From an uncultured Flammeovirgaceae bacterium (GTDB taxonomy: Bacteria > Bacteroidota > Bacteroidia > Cytophagales > MED-G16), in the NCBI GenBank assembly GCA_913052485.1, contig CAJXDN010000008.1:1-52492 (forward strand): a stretch of DNA of 52,492 nucleotides. The letters run 5' to 3'. This document shows, piece by piece, positions 44,747 through 52,492 of the stretch; position 1 is the stretch's first letter, and every line of letters begins with the position of its first letter. The notes below the pieces were generated by a model, which did no database searches, was not told where the DNA came from, and saw only the letters and a list, made by a program, of their open reading frames with translations. The position numbers were made by a program, and so were the translations under genes.

Positions 44747-45584
44747 AAATATTGATGAATTAAAAAATATTTCCTCTCAGGTAAGAAGAGATATAGTTAG
44801 GATGGTCCATCAGGTCCAATCTGGACATCCGGGTGGGTCTCTTGGTTGTACAGACTTTCTTGTATATCTATTCTTTAATTTGATGAAAAGAAATGATTCA
44901 TTTGATATGAATGGATTTAATGAAGATTTATTTTTTCTATCTAATGGTCATATTTCACCCGTTTTTTATAGTGTTCTCTCAAGAGCTGGATATTTTGACA
45001 AAAGTGAGCTAAGTACCTTTAGAAAATTAAACTCAAGGCTTCAAGGTCACCCTGCAACTCACGAGGGATTACCTGGAATCAGAGTTGCTTCCGGATCTCT
45101 TGGCCAGGGACTTTCAGTGGCGGTTGGCTCTGCCCTAGCAAAAAAATTAAATAAGGAAGAGAATATTATATATATCCTCATGGGAGATGGAGAACTGCAA
45201 GAGGGGCAAGTTTGGGAAGCGATGATGTATGCTGCACACAATAAAGTAGATAACATAATTGCTACAATCGATTTGAATGGTCAGCAGATCGATGGACCGG
45301 TTAATGAAATTAACTCACTCCTTAATCTAAAGGATAAACTTGAATCTTTTGGTTGGAAAGTATACGAAAGTGATGGCAATGATTTCGAAAGCCTATCCTC
45401 TACCCTAGAGGATGCAAAAAAAAGTTTATTTAGTGGCTACCCAATTGTAAATATCATGAAAACAGTTATGGGAAAGGGAGTTGACTTTATGGAAAACTCT
45501 CATAAGTGGCACGGGATACCACCAAATGATGAACAATTAAATGATGCTTTAAAGCATATAAAGGAAACTTTAGGTGATTACTGA
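44739..45584 (+). CDS. Transketolase, N-terminal subunit
   Basis: The thiamine-diphosphate-binding half of a split transketolase (281 residues). Motifs are VHQVQSGHPGGSLGCTDFL, GHPATHEGLPGIRVASGSLGQGLS and the ThDP/metal signature GDGELQEGQVWEAMMYAAHNK with IDLNGQQIDG. The start is GTG 44739, which gives SKNIDELKN directly before the conserved block; a TTG three bases upstream is possible but unnecessary. It overlaps bcp by 8 bases and the C-terminal subunit by 1 (TGATG), as expected for an equimolar complex. Confidence 0.95.
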   Translation: MSKNIDELKNISSQVRRDIVRMVHQVQSGHPGGSLGCTDFLVYLFFNLMKRNDSFDMNGFNEDLFFLSNGHISPVFYSVLSRAGYFDKSELSTFRKLNSRLQGHPATHEGLPGIRVASGSLGQGLSVAVGSALAKKLNKEENIIYILMGDGELQEGQVWEAMMYAAHNKVDNIIATIDLNGQQIDGPVNEINSLLNLKDKLESFGWKVYESDGNDFESLSSTLEDAKKSLFSGYPIVNIMKTVMGKGVDFMENSHKWHGIPPNDEQLNDALKHIKETLGDY

Positions 45585-46543
45585 TGGAAAGAAAAGAATA
45601 TACCTACACTGAAAAGAAAGATACTAGATCTGGGTTTGGTGACGGCCTAACAGAACTAGGAAAATCTAATAAAAATATAGTAGCGCTTTGTGCAGATCTG
45701 ACAGGGTCACTAAAAATGAATGATTTTAAAAATAATCATCCTGAGAGATTTTTTCAAGTTGGAATCGCTGAAGCTAACATGATGGGTTTAGCTGCAGGGC
45801 TAACTATTGGAGGTAAAATTCCATTTACAGGTACTTTTGCAAATTTCTCGACAGGAAGAGTATATGATCAGATAAGACAATCAATAGCTTATTCTAATAA
45901 AAATGTTAAGATATGTGCATCTCATGCCGGTCTAACACTTGGTGAAGATGGTGCAACACATCAAATCCTAGAAGACATCGGTATGATGAAAATGTTGCCT
46001 GGCATGACGGTAATTAACCCATGTGACTACAACCAGACAAAGTTAGCTACCATAGCCCTTGGAGATCATATTGGCCCTGCATATTTAAGATTTGGAAGAC
46101 CTAAATGGCCGATATTTACTCCTGAAAATATTAAATTCCAGATAGGAAAAGGTATTAAATTTTTAGATGGTAATGATATTTCAATTTTTGCGACAGGACA
46201 CATGCTATGGCAAGCTCTTGAAGCAGAAAAAATCTTATTTTCTTTAGGTGTTAGCTGTGAGATAATTAATATTCATACAATTAAACCTCTCGACGAAGAA
46301 ATTATTTTAGAAAGCATCAAAAAGACAAAGTGTGCAATATCATGCGAGGAACATAATGTAATTGGGGGTTTAGGAGAAAGTATTTCTAGATTAATATCAG
46401 AGAAGAGTCCAGTCCCCTTTAAAGTTATAGGCGTAAATGATTCATTTGGTGAAAGTGGAAAACCATTAGATCTACTGGAAAAATATAACCTTAATCCTGA
46501 GTCGATAAAAGAGGCAGCTTTACAGATTATTGATAAAAAATGA
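45584..46543 (+). CDS. Transketolase, C-terminal subunit
   Basis: The pyrimidine-binding and C-terminal half of transketolase (319 residues). It contains TRSGFGDGLTELG, the catalytic Glu in QVGIAEANMMGLAAGL, the THQILEDIGMM loop and a C-terminal domain with EEHNVIGGLGES. It works with the preceding gene product in the pentose-phosphate pathway. It overlaps the N-subunit gene by 1 base and queC by 4. Confidence 0.95.
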   Translation: MERKEYTYTEKKDTRSGFGDGLTELGKSNKNIVALCADLTGSLKMNDFKNNHPERFFQVGIAEANMMGLAAGLTIGGKIPFTGTFANFSTGRVYDQIRQSIAYSNKNVKICASHAGLTLGEDGATHQILEDIGMMKMLPGMTVINPCDYNQTKLATIALGDHIGPAYLRFGRPKWPIFTPENIKFQIGKGIKFLDGNDISIFATGHMLWQALEAEKILFSLGVSCEIINIHTIKPLDEEIILESIKKTKCAISCEEHNVIGGLGESISRLISEKSPVPFKVIGVNDSFGESGKPLDLLEKYNLNPESIKEAALQIIDKK

Positions 46544-47205
46544 ATAAAGCTCTAATTTTATTATCTGGAGGACAAGATTCAACTACTTGCTTATACTGGG
46601 CTAAAGAAAAATTTGATTCAATTCAAGCTATAGGTTTTAACTATGGCCAAAGACACTTGGTAGAACTGGATTTTGCTAAAAAGATATGTGATAAAGAAGA
46701 TATCTCATTTGATATTATTTCATTGAAGGATATTTTATCAAACTCAGCTCTTATTAATCCTCACTTGGATTTAAATGATAATCATCCATCAAATGAAAAT
46801 TTACCAAATTCATTTGTTCCCGGAAGGAATCTACTTTTTCTATCAATAGCATCTTCAATTGCATATAATAGAGAAATAGAAAATATCGTCATCGGTGTCT
46901 GTGAGACTGATTTTAGTGGATATCCTGATTGCAGAAATGAATTCATAAAATCAATGAAAAAAACCATTCATTTAGCCACAGAAAAATTAATAGAAATACA
47001 CACTCCCCTAATGAATCTAGATAAAGCACAAACTTGGAAATTAGCAAATGATCTCGGATGTATAGAGACTATAATTAATTCTACCATGACAGATTATAAT
47101 GGATCTCAAAATGAAAATGATTGGGGACTTGGAAATCTTGACAATCCTGCAAGTATTCTAAGACATAAAGGTTATCTTAAAGCAAAAAAAAATAAATGGA
47201 TTTAA
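46540..47205 (+). CDS. queC: 7-cyano-7-deazaguanine synthase lacking the zinc cysteines
   Basis: Converts 7-carboxy-7-deazaguanine to preQ0 in queuosine synthesis. The 221 residues have P-loop SGGQDSTT at 9-16, FNYGQRH, VPGRNLLFLS and the family hallmark ETDFSGYPDCR at 122-132. In canonical QueC the end binds zinc through four cysteines (TCYNG, then WGxGCGxCPAC). Here the equivalents are Asp185 (TDYNG), Asn199, Asn202 and Ser205 (WGLGNLDNPAS), so all four are gone while the frame of the motif is preserved. It overlaps the transketolase gene by 4 bases and queF by 10. Confidence 0.93.
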   Translation: MNKALILLSGGQDSTTCLYWAKEKFDSIQAIGFNYGQRHLVELDFAKKICDKEDISFDIISLKDILSNSALINPHLDLNDNHPSNENLPNSFVPGRNLLFLSIASSIAYNREIENIVIGVCETDFSGYPDCRNEFIKSMKKTIHLATEKLIEIHTPLMNLDKAQTWKLANDLGCIETIINSTMTDYNGSQNENDWGLGNLDNPASILRHKGYLKAKKNKWI

Positions 47206-47618
47206 AATCAAATATAGTAGACCCTTATATTGGTCAAACTGCAGAAGGAAAAAGAATTGAGTTTGAGTCAACAGATTCCATAGAGAAAGGAGAATTAAAA
47301 GTTTTTAAATTCAATAGCATTAATCAATATATAAAAATTCATACAAAAGAATTTATTGCAGTTTGTCCATTTAGTGGACTTCCTGATGTAGCTAAGATTA
47401 AAATTGAGTATTATCCTATAGGTAAGGTTGCTCTTGAACTTAAATCTTTAAAATATTACCTAATAAGCTTTAAAAATGTTGGAATTTATCAGGAAGAAGT
47501 AACAAAAAGAATTTATAATGATTTGAAAGAGGTTCTTAAAACAAATAAAATTAAAATAACAAGCAAGTATAATGTAAGGGGTGGTTTATATACAACCTGT
47601 ACAGAGGGAAAGTTATAA
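47196..47618 (+). CDS. queF: NADPH-dependent 7-cyano-7-deazaguanine reductase
   Basis: Reduces the nitrile of preQ0 to preQ1, the step after QueC. This is the short unimodular QueF, 140 residues. Thioimide-forming Cys57 and proton-donor Asp64 lie in VCPFSGLPDVAKI. The NADPH motif is ELKSLK at 81-86, and Glu100 falls in GIYQE, where Bacillus QueF has FHE, so the usual His is Gln99. The protein ends GGLYTTCTEGKL. It overlaps queC by 10 bases and converges with an amidohydrolase gene. Confidence 0.94.
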   Translation: MDLKSNIVDPYIGQTAEGKRIEFESTDSIEKGELKVFKFNSINQYIKIHTKEFIAVCPFSGLPDVAKIKIEYYPIGKVALELKSLKYYLISFKNVGIYQEEVTKRIYNDLKEVLKTNKIKITSKYNVRGGLYTTCTEGKL

Positions 47619-47640
47619 ACTATTCAGAATACTTTCTTTT
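47608..47640 (+). terminator. Candidate terminator after queF
   Basis: GAAAGT (47608-47613) pairs with ACTTTC (47631-47636), with two more pairs possible past a bulge. TTTT follows at 47637-47640. The stem includes the last queF codons and overlaps the end of the opposing amidohydrolase gene. The stem is weak and the loop long, so this is only a candidate. Confidence 0.4.
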
Positions 47641-48918
47641 AAACCTATCATATAGGATTTGCTGTTTTCCATCTAAATTAATTTCTCTACCTGTTATAAA
47701 TGCATGAACAATCTGACTTGTCCTCATATCTAAAATATCCCCTTTTGATACAACTATGTTAGCATCCTTACCAACTTCTAAAGATCCCGTCACATCATCA
47801 ATTCCAAGTATTTTAGCTGTGTTATAAGATATCATTTTCAAAGCTTCTTCCTTGGGAACTCCGTATGCCACTGAAGTTCCAGCTAAAAAAGGTAAATTTC
47901 TTTGTGAATGAAGGGAACCAGAAGCAGTCAATCCAACTAAAACACCTTCCTTATATAAAAGATAAGGAAGCTTGTAAGGTAAATCAATATCTTCATGATT
48001 TCTTGAAGGTGTTCTGTGTATATTATTTAATAATATTGGTAAATTATTTTCCTTGATAAAATCAATTGTATAATATGCATCATTAGCTCCAACAATAACT
48101 AAATCATTTATTCCATGTCTTTTAAAGGTTTGAACTGATTCAATTATTTGTTCTCTAGAATTTGCATGAATATAAACTTTCTTTTTACCAGAAAAAACAT
48201 CGGACATCGCCTCCAACTTTAAATTATTTTCATCAATACTACCCCTTCTATTATAATACGATCTTGAGTCAATAAGAAATTTATGTATTTTATCTACTGT
48301 ACTTTTATAATTAGAATTTACTCTAAACTCTGTTGATCCTGACCATCTACTGGGTGGATATGTTTTTCTAGGCCACTTAACATGAATACCATTGTCAACC
48401 TTATATGCCGCATCTTCCCAATTCCATCCCTCCATCATCATTACAGACGAATTCCCTGTAATTAAGTCACCGTCAGGTGCAACTTGAGAAAGAAGTATCC
48501 CATTATATCTAAAGGTTGGTATCATTTCCGAGTCAGTATTATAAGATGTAAGAGTTCTAATATTTGAATTGATATCACCAATCTCAGTATGATCCAAAGT
48601 TGCTCTTATCGCAGATATCTCTTCAAGTCCAACCTTTGAAATAGGTAATATAAGACCCGGATAAATAAGTTTTTTATTTAAATCAATCTGTAAATGATCT
48701 TGAAAATCACTTAGAATTAAGTCATCAAAATCACCAACATGAGTAATTTTCCCTGAGTCAAAACATACATATCCATTTTTAAAAATAGTTCCATCACCAA
48801 CATGTACTTCAGCATTGTATAATATTATAGCCTTATCCTGTTCACTAACAGGTTCAGGGACCTGTGAAAATATAATTTGAGATATAAAAAAGAAAATTAA
48901 AAAATATATTTTATTCAT
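47620..48918 (-). CDS. Exported amidohydrolase-like protein with degenerate metal site
   Basis: 432 residues with a signal peptide (1-19, IIFSQ), then the amidohydrolase composite fold: a beta-sandwich start (YNAEVHVGDGTIFKNG), TIM-barrel and a C-terminal SLEVGKDANIVVSKGD return. The expected PGxxDxHxH reads PGLILPISK at 87-95, so both metal histidines are missing. KVYIHANS keeps one His, but the next strand is VIVGAND without His, and the usual catalytic Asp strand reads LTASGS. It is therefore probably not a normal metal hydrolase; it may be a non-catalytic partner of the next gene. Nine bases separate the two. Confidence 0.83.
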   Translation of the reverse strand: MNKIYFLIFFFISQIIFSQVPEPVSEQDKAIILYNAEVHVGDGTIFKNGYVCFDSGKITHVGDFDDLILSDFQDHLQIDLNKKLIYPGLILPISKVGLEEISAIRATLDHTEIGDINSNIRTLTSYNTDSEMIPTFRYNGILLSQVAPDGDLITGNSSVMMMEGWNWEDAAYKVDNGIHVKWPRKTYPPSRWSGSTEFRVNSNYKSTVDKIHKFLIDSRSYYNRRGSIDENNLKLEAMSDVFSGKKKVYIHANSREQIIESVQTFKRHGINDLVIVGANDAYYTIDFIKENNLPILLNNIHRTPSRNHEDIDLPYKLPYLLYKEGVLVGLTASGSLHSQRNLPFLAGTSVAYGVPKEEALKMISYNTAKILGIDDVTGSLEVGKDANIVVSKGDILDMRTSQIVHAFITGREINLDGKQQILYDRFKRKYSE

Positions 48919-48927
48919 AATCGTAAA

Positions 48928-51900
48928 TTAATTTTCACTTGTTGATTGATAATCATATTCATCTTCACAATGAAGTTCAAAATGTGCTGTCTTAATTGGT
49001 TTTCTTCTGCCTCCCATTGGTGTATTTGAATTTTTCATTTTTGAAATTATTCTAGCTCTCTCTCTTTTAATTTCTTCTCTTAAGATTTCATCTTCTTCTA
49101 TATCATAATAGATCTTACCATCTACCAAAGTTTTTAAAGGTTTTGAATATATTGATAGTGGATTATCATTCCACAACACTAAATCAGCATCTTTTCCAAT
49201 TTTAATACTTCCAATTCTATGATCTAAGTTTAATAATTTAGCAGGATTGAGTGTTACTAACTTCATTGCCTCAACTTCAGACATATTACCATATTTTATA
49301 GATTTACCTGCTTCCTGATTTAATCTTCTTGCCATTTCTCTGCTATCAGAGTTAATTGATGTTACAACACCTGCTTGTGACATAAGGGCTGCATTATAAG
49401 GAATTGCTTCTTTTACCTCATTTTTATAAGCCCACCAATCTGAAAAAGAACCAGCTCCAGCTCCATGTCTAGCCATAATATCTGCAACCTTATATCCTTC
49501 AAGAATGTGAGTAAATGTGTTTACTTTAAAATCAAACTTTTCAGCAACTTTCATTAACATATTTATTTCAGATTGAACATATGAATGACATGTGATATGC
49601 ATTTTACCATTTAAAATCTGAGATAAAGCATCTAATTCAATATCTTTTCTAGGAATAATAGCACTAAGCTTCTCTTTTTTTGTTAATGAATTGTATTTTT
49701 TCCATTTATTCTCATAAATTCTAGCTCTATTAAAAGCATCAATATATACTTGTTCAACCCCCATTCTTGTATCTGGAAATCTTGTACTAGAAGGGGCTCT
49801 AGATCTCTTAACATTTTCTCCAAGTGCAAATTTTATATATTCATCAGCTTCTTCTATAATCATATCTTCAGGTGATGAGCCCCACCTAAACTTAACTATT
49901 GCAGATTGACCTCCAATTGCATTTGCTGATCCATGAAGAAGTTGCGAGGTTGTTACTCCTCCCGCCAACTGTCTATAAATATTTACATCCTCAGAATTCA
50001 CTACATCCTTTATTCTTACTTCAGCAGTATTAGACTGTGAACCCTCATTTACACCAAAAAGAGCTATGTGAGAGTGTTCATCAATAATCCCAGGAGTTAG
50101 ATGCATTCCATTTCCATCAATTATCTTTATATTTTTTTCATTAATGGATATTTCTTCTCCAACATCAACAATTTTACCATTTTCAATTAAAACATCACCT
50201 TTCTCAATTATTCCATCACCCTCAAGAGTCCAAAGTTTTGCTCCTCTAATAAGTATTTTTTGTTGGCTTTTCAAAGTTTCCGTTCCATATTCAACAAAAG
50301 GATAAATAACTTTACCGATTCCTATATCTTTTTTAATATTTTGTTTTTTATTGGTATCTTGATCCATTAATTGAGAATCATTTTTTGTAGCAACCCAATC
50401 AATCCAATCAAAATTATTTAGAGTTCCCTTTCCAAGAAAACGATCTTTTGAAAAATAACCAGATAATTTATACTCACCTGATGTGATTCCTGATTTACCC
50501 TTTGGAATATTAAACGAGATATTAATATTTTCATCATCAACAATAATTTTTGTTTTTATTCTTAAAGAATCTGATTTACTGACACTTAAAATACTTGCAC
50601 TTGGATTATCCTTACTTCCAGTTACATTTAATATCAAACTGGCAATTTTTTTATTATCTTCAGTATCAAAAACTAATGAGTAATTACCTTCATAATCATT
50701 GATATTAGAATCTGCAACTCTATGCCATTTACCTTGTGCCCAATTACTTAGAATCTTTGTTTCTCTTGAAAAAATATCTCCATCAGAAATAAAAAAATTT
50801 GCTATAAAAGATTCTTTAAGAGATCCTATTTTATGATCCATATTAATGAACTTTGATGGATTATATGTTAATGCTTTCAATAACGTAGACTTAGATGCTC
50901 CTCTTTCATGTGATTTTATTAAATTTTTTCTAAAGTCAGATAAATTTTTAATTCCATGAGATGTGATTGAAAAATTAATTCCATTCTTCTCTAAAAAATA
51001 TGGATTAGAAGGAGCCATTTCCCAATGTTTTAACTGAGAAAGTAAAATATCTTTATTTTTAAATGGATCATCAACATTATATGGCTTTGGATAATTTATT
51101 GGTATAATCAGATCTGAATTCCCCTCTTTAATCTCGATAATTCTTTGATATTCATCTCCTTGTCCTTTAATTAAGAATTTTACACCAACCTCTTTTTCAA
51201 TTTTTTGAGCTAGAAGTACTCTAAGTTTATCACTAACTTCAATTATTTTAGGTAAACCTTTGTTATCATTTATACTTGAAAGTGAAAGATTAGTTTGGGA
51301 TAACTTACCTGAATTAGCTTTATACCATTCAGCATCAAAAAAAGATTGCTTCATTAAAGCAACTGCTCCCATAAGAGAACTTGGATACCTCTGCCTTGAG
51401 GAACCCTTCATAAAAGAGAAATGGTTTGATGCCTTTTCTCTTAAAATTATGTTTTGCTCAACATCATTAGCAAGAGATACAAATGTACCTGTACCCCTCA
51501 TAATACCATCCATATTATGAGATACTACAGATCCGAAACCCTCTTTCCTTAAATCATTTGATTTCTTTTGATCAAATTTTATATTTTCTACACTATTATA
51601 CTCAGGCCTTATTGACTCATTCCAAGAAAATGCCCCATCTTTATTTGAAAGCATTTGGGGATTATTGTAGCTTGACATCCAACCAGATGATGAGCTCCTA
51701 GATTTATTTTCAACAATTGCATAATTTGTATAAAGATCAATGAAAGATGGGTATATATAATTACCACTCAAATCAAATTTTCTAATGCCTTCAGGTATTG
51801 TAATATCTTTACCAACATTAGTTATTATTCCGTTTTTTATAATTAGGGTACCATTTTCAATTTTTGTATTATAATCTACAATAATATTAGCATTAGTAAA

Positions 51901-52008
51901 CGCATAATGATTATCTCTTACATCTTCCACACCATTGAGGGGAAAACCTTCCTGAGAAAAAGTTAAAAAAGGAGAAATAAATAAAAGTAATGAAAGAATA
52001 TATCTCAT
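48928..52008 (-). CDS. Double amidohydrolase-domain exported protein
   Basis: 1026 residues with a signal peptide (1-19). The N-terminal amidohydrolase-like unit (about 35-420) is degenerate: YPSFIDLYTNY replaces PGxxDxHxH. A beta-rich insert follows (about 430-560, including GNYSLVFDT). The C-terminal unit (about 585-1000) is complete: DEHSHI (His645, His647), CHSYVQSE (His808), FTHILEG (His834), NSDSRE (Asp888) and IGKDADLVLWNDNPL. This half resembles periplasmic imidazolonepropionase/dipeptidase-like enzymes; the substrate is unknown. It lies 9 bases upstream of the 432-residue homologue, so they form an operon. Confidence 0.88.
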   Translation of the reverse strand: MRYILSLLLFISPFLTFSQEGFPLNGVEDVRDNHYAFTNANIIVDYNTKIENGTLIIKNGIITNVGKDITIPEGIRKFDLSGNYIYPSFIDLYTNYAIVENKSRSSSSGWMSSYNNPQMLSNKDGAFSWNESIRPEYNSVENIKFDQKKSNDLRKEGFGSVVSHNMDGIMRGTGTFVSLANDVEQNIILREKASNHFSFMKGSSRQRYPSSLMGAVALMKQSFFDAEWYKANSGKLSQTNLSLSSINDNKGLPKIIEVSDKLRVLLAQKIEKEVGVKFLIKGQGDEYQRIIEIKEGNSDLIIPINYPKPYNVDDPFKNKDILLSQLKHWEMAPSNPYFLEKNGINFSITSHGIKNLSDFRKNLIKSHERGASKSTLLKALTYNPSKFINMDHKIGSLKESFIANFFISDGDIFSRETKILSNWAQGKWHRVADSNINDYEGNYSLVFDTEDNKKIASLILNVTGSKDNPSASILSVSKSDSLRIKTKIIVDDENINISFNIPKGKSGITSGEYKLSGYFSKDRFLGKGTLNNFDWIDWVATKNDSQLMDQDTNKKQNIKKDIGIGKVIYPFVEYGTETLKSQQKILIRGAKLWTLEGDGIIEKGDVLIENGKIVDVGEEISINEKNIKIIDGNGMHLTPGIIDEHSHIALFGVNEGSQSNTAEVRIKDVVNSEDVNIYRQLAGGVTTSQLLHGSANAIGGQSAIVKFRWGSSPEDMIIEEADEYIKFALGENVKRSRAPSSTRFPDTRMGVEQVYIDAFNRARIYENKWKKYNSLTKKEKLSAIIPRKDIELDALSQILNGKMHITCHSYVQSEINMLMKVAEKFDFKVNTFTHILEGYKVADIMARHGAGAGSFSDWWAYKNEVKEAIPYNAALMSQAGVVTSINSDSREMARRLNQEAGKSIKYGNMSEVEAMKLVTLNPAKLLNLDHRIGSIKIGKDADLVLWNDNPLSIYSKPLKTLVDGKIYYDIEEDEILREEIKRERARIISKMKNSNTPMGGRRKPIKTAHFELHCEDEYDYQSTSEN

Positions 52009-52064
52009 TGTTTAGTATTGTTGTTCAATTCAATATATGAAAAAAAAATATTAAAGGAAAAAAA

Positions 52065-52433
52065 TTAATTTATTACTTTCCCTTTAATAAAAATTAAAGA
52101 CCTTTTATTATCACTAGTTATAACAGACAATGATTTTCTAAAAACACCGGGCCTACCCTTGGGGTTATATTCAGCAATTACATACCCATCTTTACCAGGT
52201 TTTATTTCATTTTTAGACCAATCAGGGGTGGTACATCCACATGATGGTTTAACAGAAAGAATTTTTAATGCATTTTGACCATTATTGGTAAACATAAATT
52301 TATATGAGACCTTTCCATCATTTTCTTTAACATCACCAAAATTATGTTCATTAACTTCAAAACTTATATTTGGTTTCTGAATAAATGATGAAAGTAAAAA
52401 AAATAGTGCTATATATAATGTTGTTTTTTTCAT
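52065..52433 (-). CDS. DUF1573 protein, exported
   Basis: 122 residues from ATG 52433, with a signal sequence (1-18). The body is a single Ig-like DUF1573 domain (FEVNEHNFGDVKENDG, FTNNGQNALKILSVKPSCGCTTPDW, EIKPGKDGYVIAEYNPKGRPG), the classic Bacteroidota version with the SCGCT motif. A TTG three codons upstream is in frame, but it coincides with the end of a -7 promoter box, so I reject it. The role is unknown, probably an envelope adhesion or assembly module. Confidence 0.88.
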   Translation of the reverse strand: MKKTTLYIALFFLLSSFIQKPNISFEVNEHNFGDVKENDGKVSYKFMFTNNGQNALKILSVKPSCGCTTPDWSKNEIKPGKDGYVIAEYNPKGRPGVFRKSLSVITSDNKRSLIFIKGKVIN

Positions 52434-52439
52434 ATTAAT

Positions 52440-52470
52440 CAAAAATATATAAATAATTATAGTTCATCAA
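52440..52470 (-). promoter_or_regulatory. Candidate promoter of the DUF1573 gene
   Basis: Minus strand TATTTTTG (52447 to 52440) matches the -7 consensus exactly, and TTG at 52470-52468 lies 20 bases upstream, within the known spacing. The last base of the box is only 7 bases from the A of the ATG at 52433, so the predicted mRNA has almost no leader. Confidence 0.55.
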
Positions 52471-52492
52471 TTAAACAATTCAATTAATTTTA

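Overview
The window looks like a piece of a streamlined, AT-rich Bacteroidota chromosome, most plausibly a marine Flavobacteriales-like lineage. Several things point there. By eye the G+C is about 30%. I see no Shine-Dalgarno pattern. The -7 boxes have the form TAnnTTTG. Transketolase is split into two genes. Lineage-typical families are present: an IPExxxVDY protein, long LVIVD-repeat surface proteins, CotH and DUF1573. Genes are packed to the point of overlap: about half of all junctions overlap, and the longest gap is about 130 bases (56-184). No stretch over 300 bases lacks a gene. I found no insertion sequence, prophage, CRISPR array, rRNA or recognisable defence island.

Layout. A partial tRNA-Glu (1-55) and gapA open the window. 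A minus-strand operon follows (lolD-type ATPase, EamA permease, pncB, pncA; 4707 to 1193). Next come sucC, tRNA-Arg(TCG), a penicillin-acylase-type amidase with a small membrane protein, then argS and a glutathione peroxidase on the minus strand. A dolichol-phosphate-mannose-synthase-like glycosyltransferase and a LolC/E-like permease converge. A CotH lipoprotein overlaps a GH3 beta-glucosidase. A small methyltransferase and a NamZ-fmt-folA-cinA run lead to a minus-strand surface cluster: two LVIVD half-proteins and a beta-barrel-like protein (23449 to 21367). Positions 23506-28759 hold a co-directional run (E2 acyltransferase, DUF2061, folK, TauE/SafE, glycosyltransferase, flippase) facing a GT4 glycosyltransferase. 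Then come pfkA, miaA, an 88-residue protein with an MBL hydrolase, pyk with the IPExxxVDY protein, acpP-fabF-rnc-nadE and yidD. A nine-gene run follows (Omp85-like, mtaB, FAH-family, M23 peptidase, bcp, split transketolase, queC, queF; 39187-47618). The window closes with two amidohydrolase-fold exported proteins and a DUF1573 protein.

How the genes fit together. Central carbon metabolism is represented by gapA, pfkA, pyk, sucC and transketolase. NAD salvage and recycling is represented by pncA, pncB, the PncC domain of CinA, and nadE. tRNA anticodon-loop modification is represented by miaA, mtaB, queC and queF. Envelope functions are the Lol-type ABC parts, the Omp85-like barrel, YidD, the M23 peptidase, NamZ and the glycosyltransferase/flippase set.

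Most of the window is ordinary housekeeping. The points that most deserve a second look are these: an LVIVD surface protein apparently split into two separately lipidated halves; a QueC whose four zinc-cysteine positions are D, N, N and S; an amidohydrolase pair in which only one of three amidohydrolase-like units keeps its metal ligands; EamA and Lol-type genes translationally linked to the NAD-salvage genes; and promoter -7 boxes that almost touch start codons.
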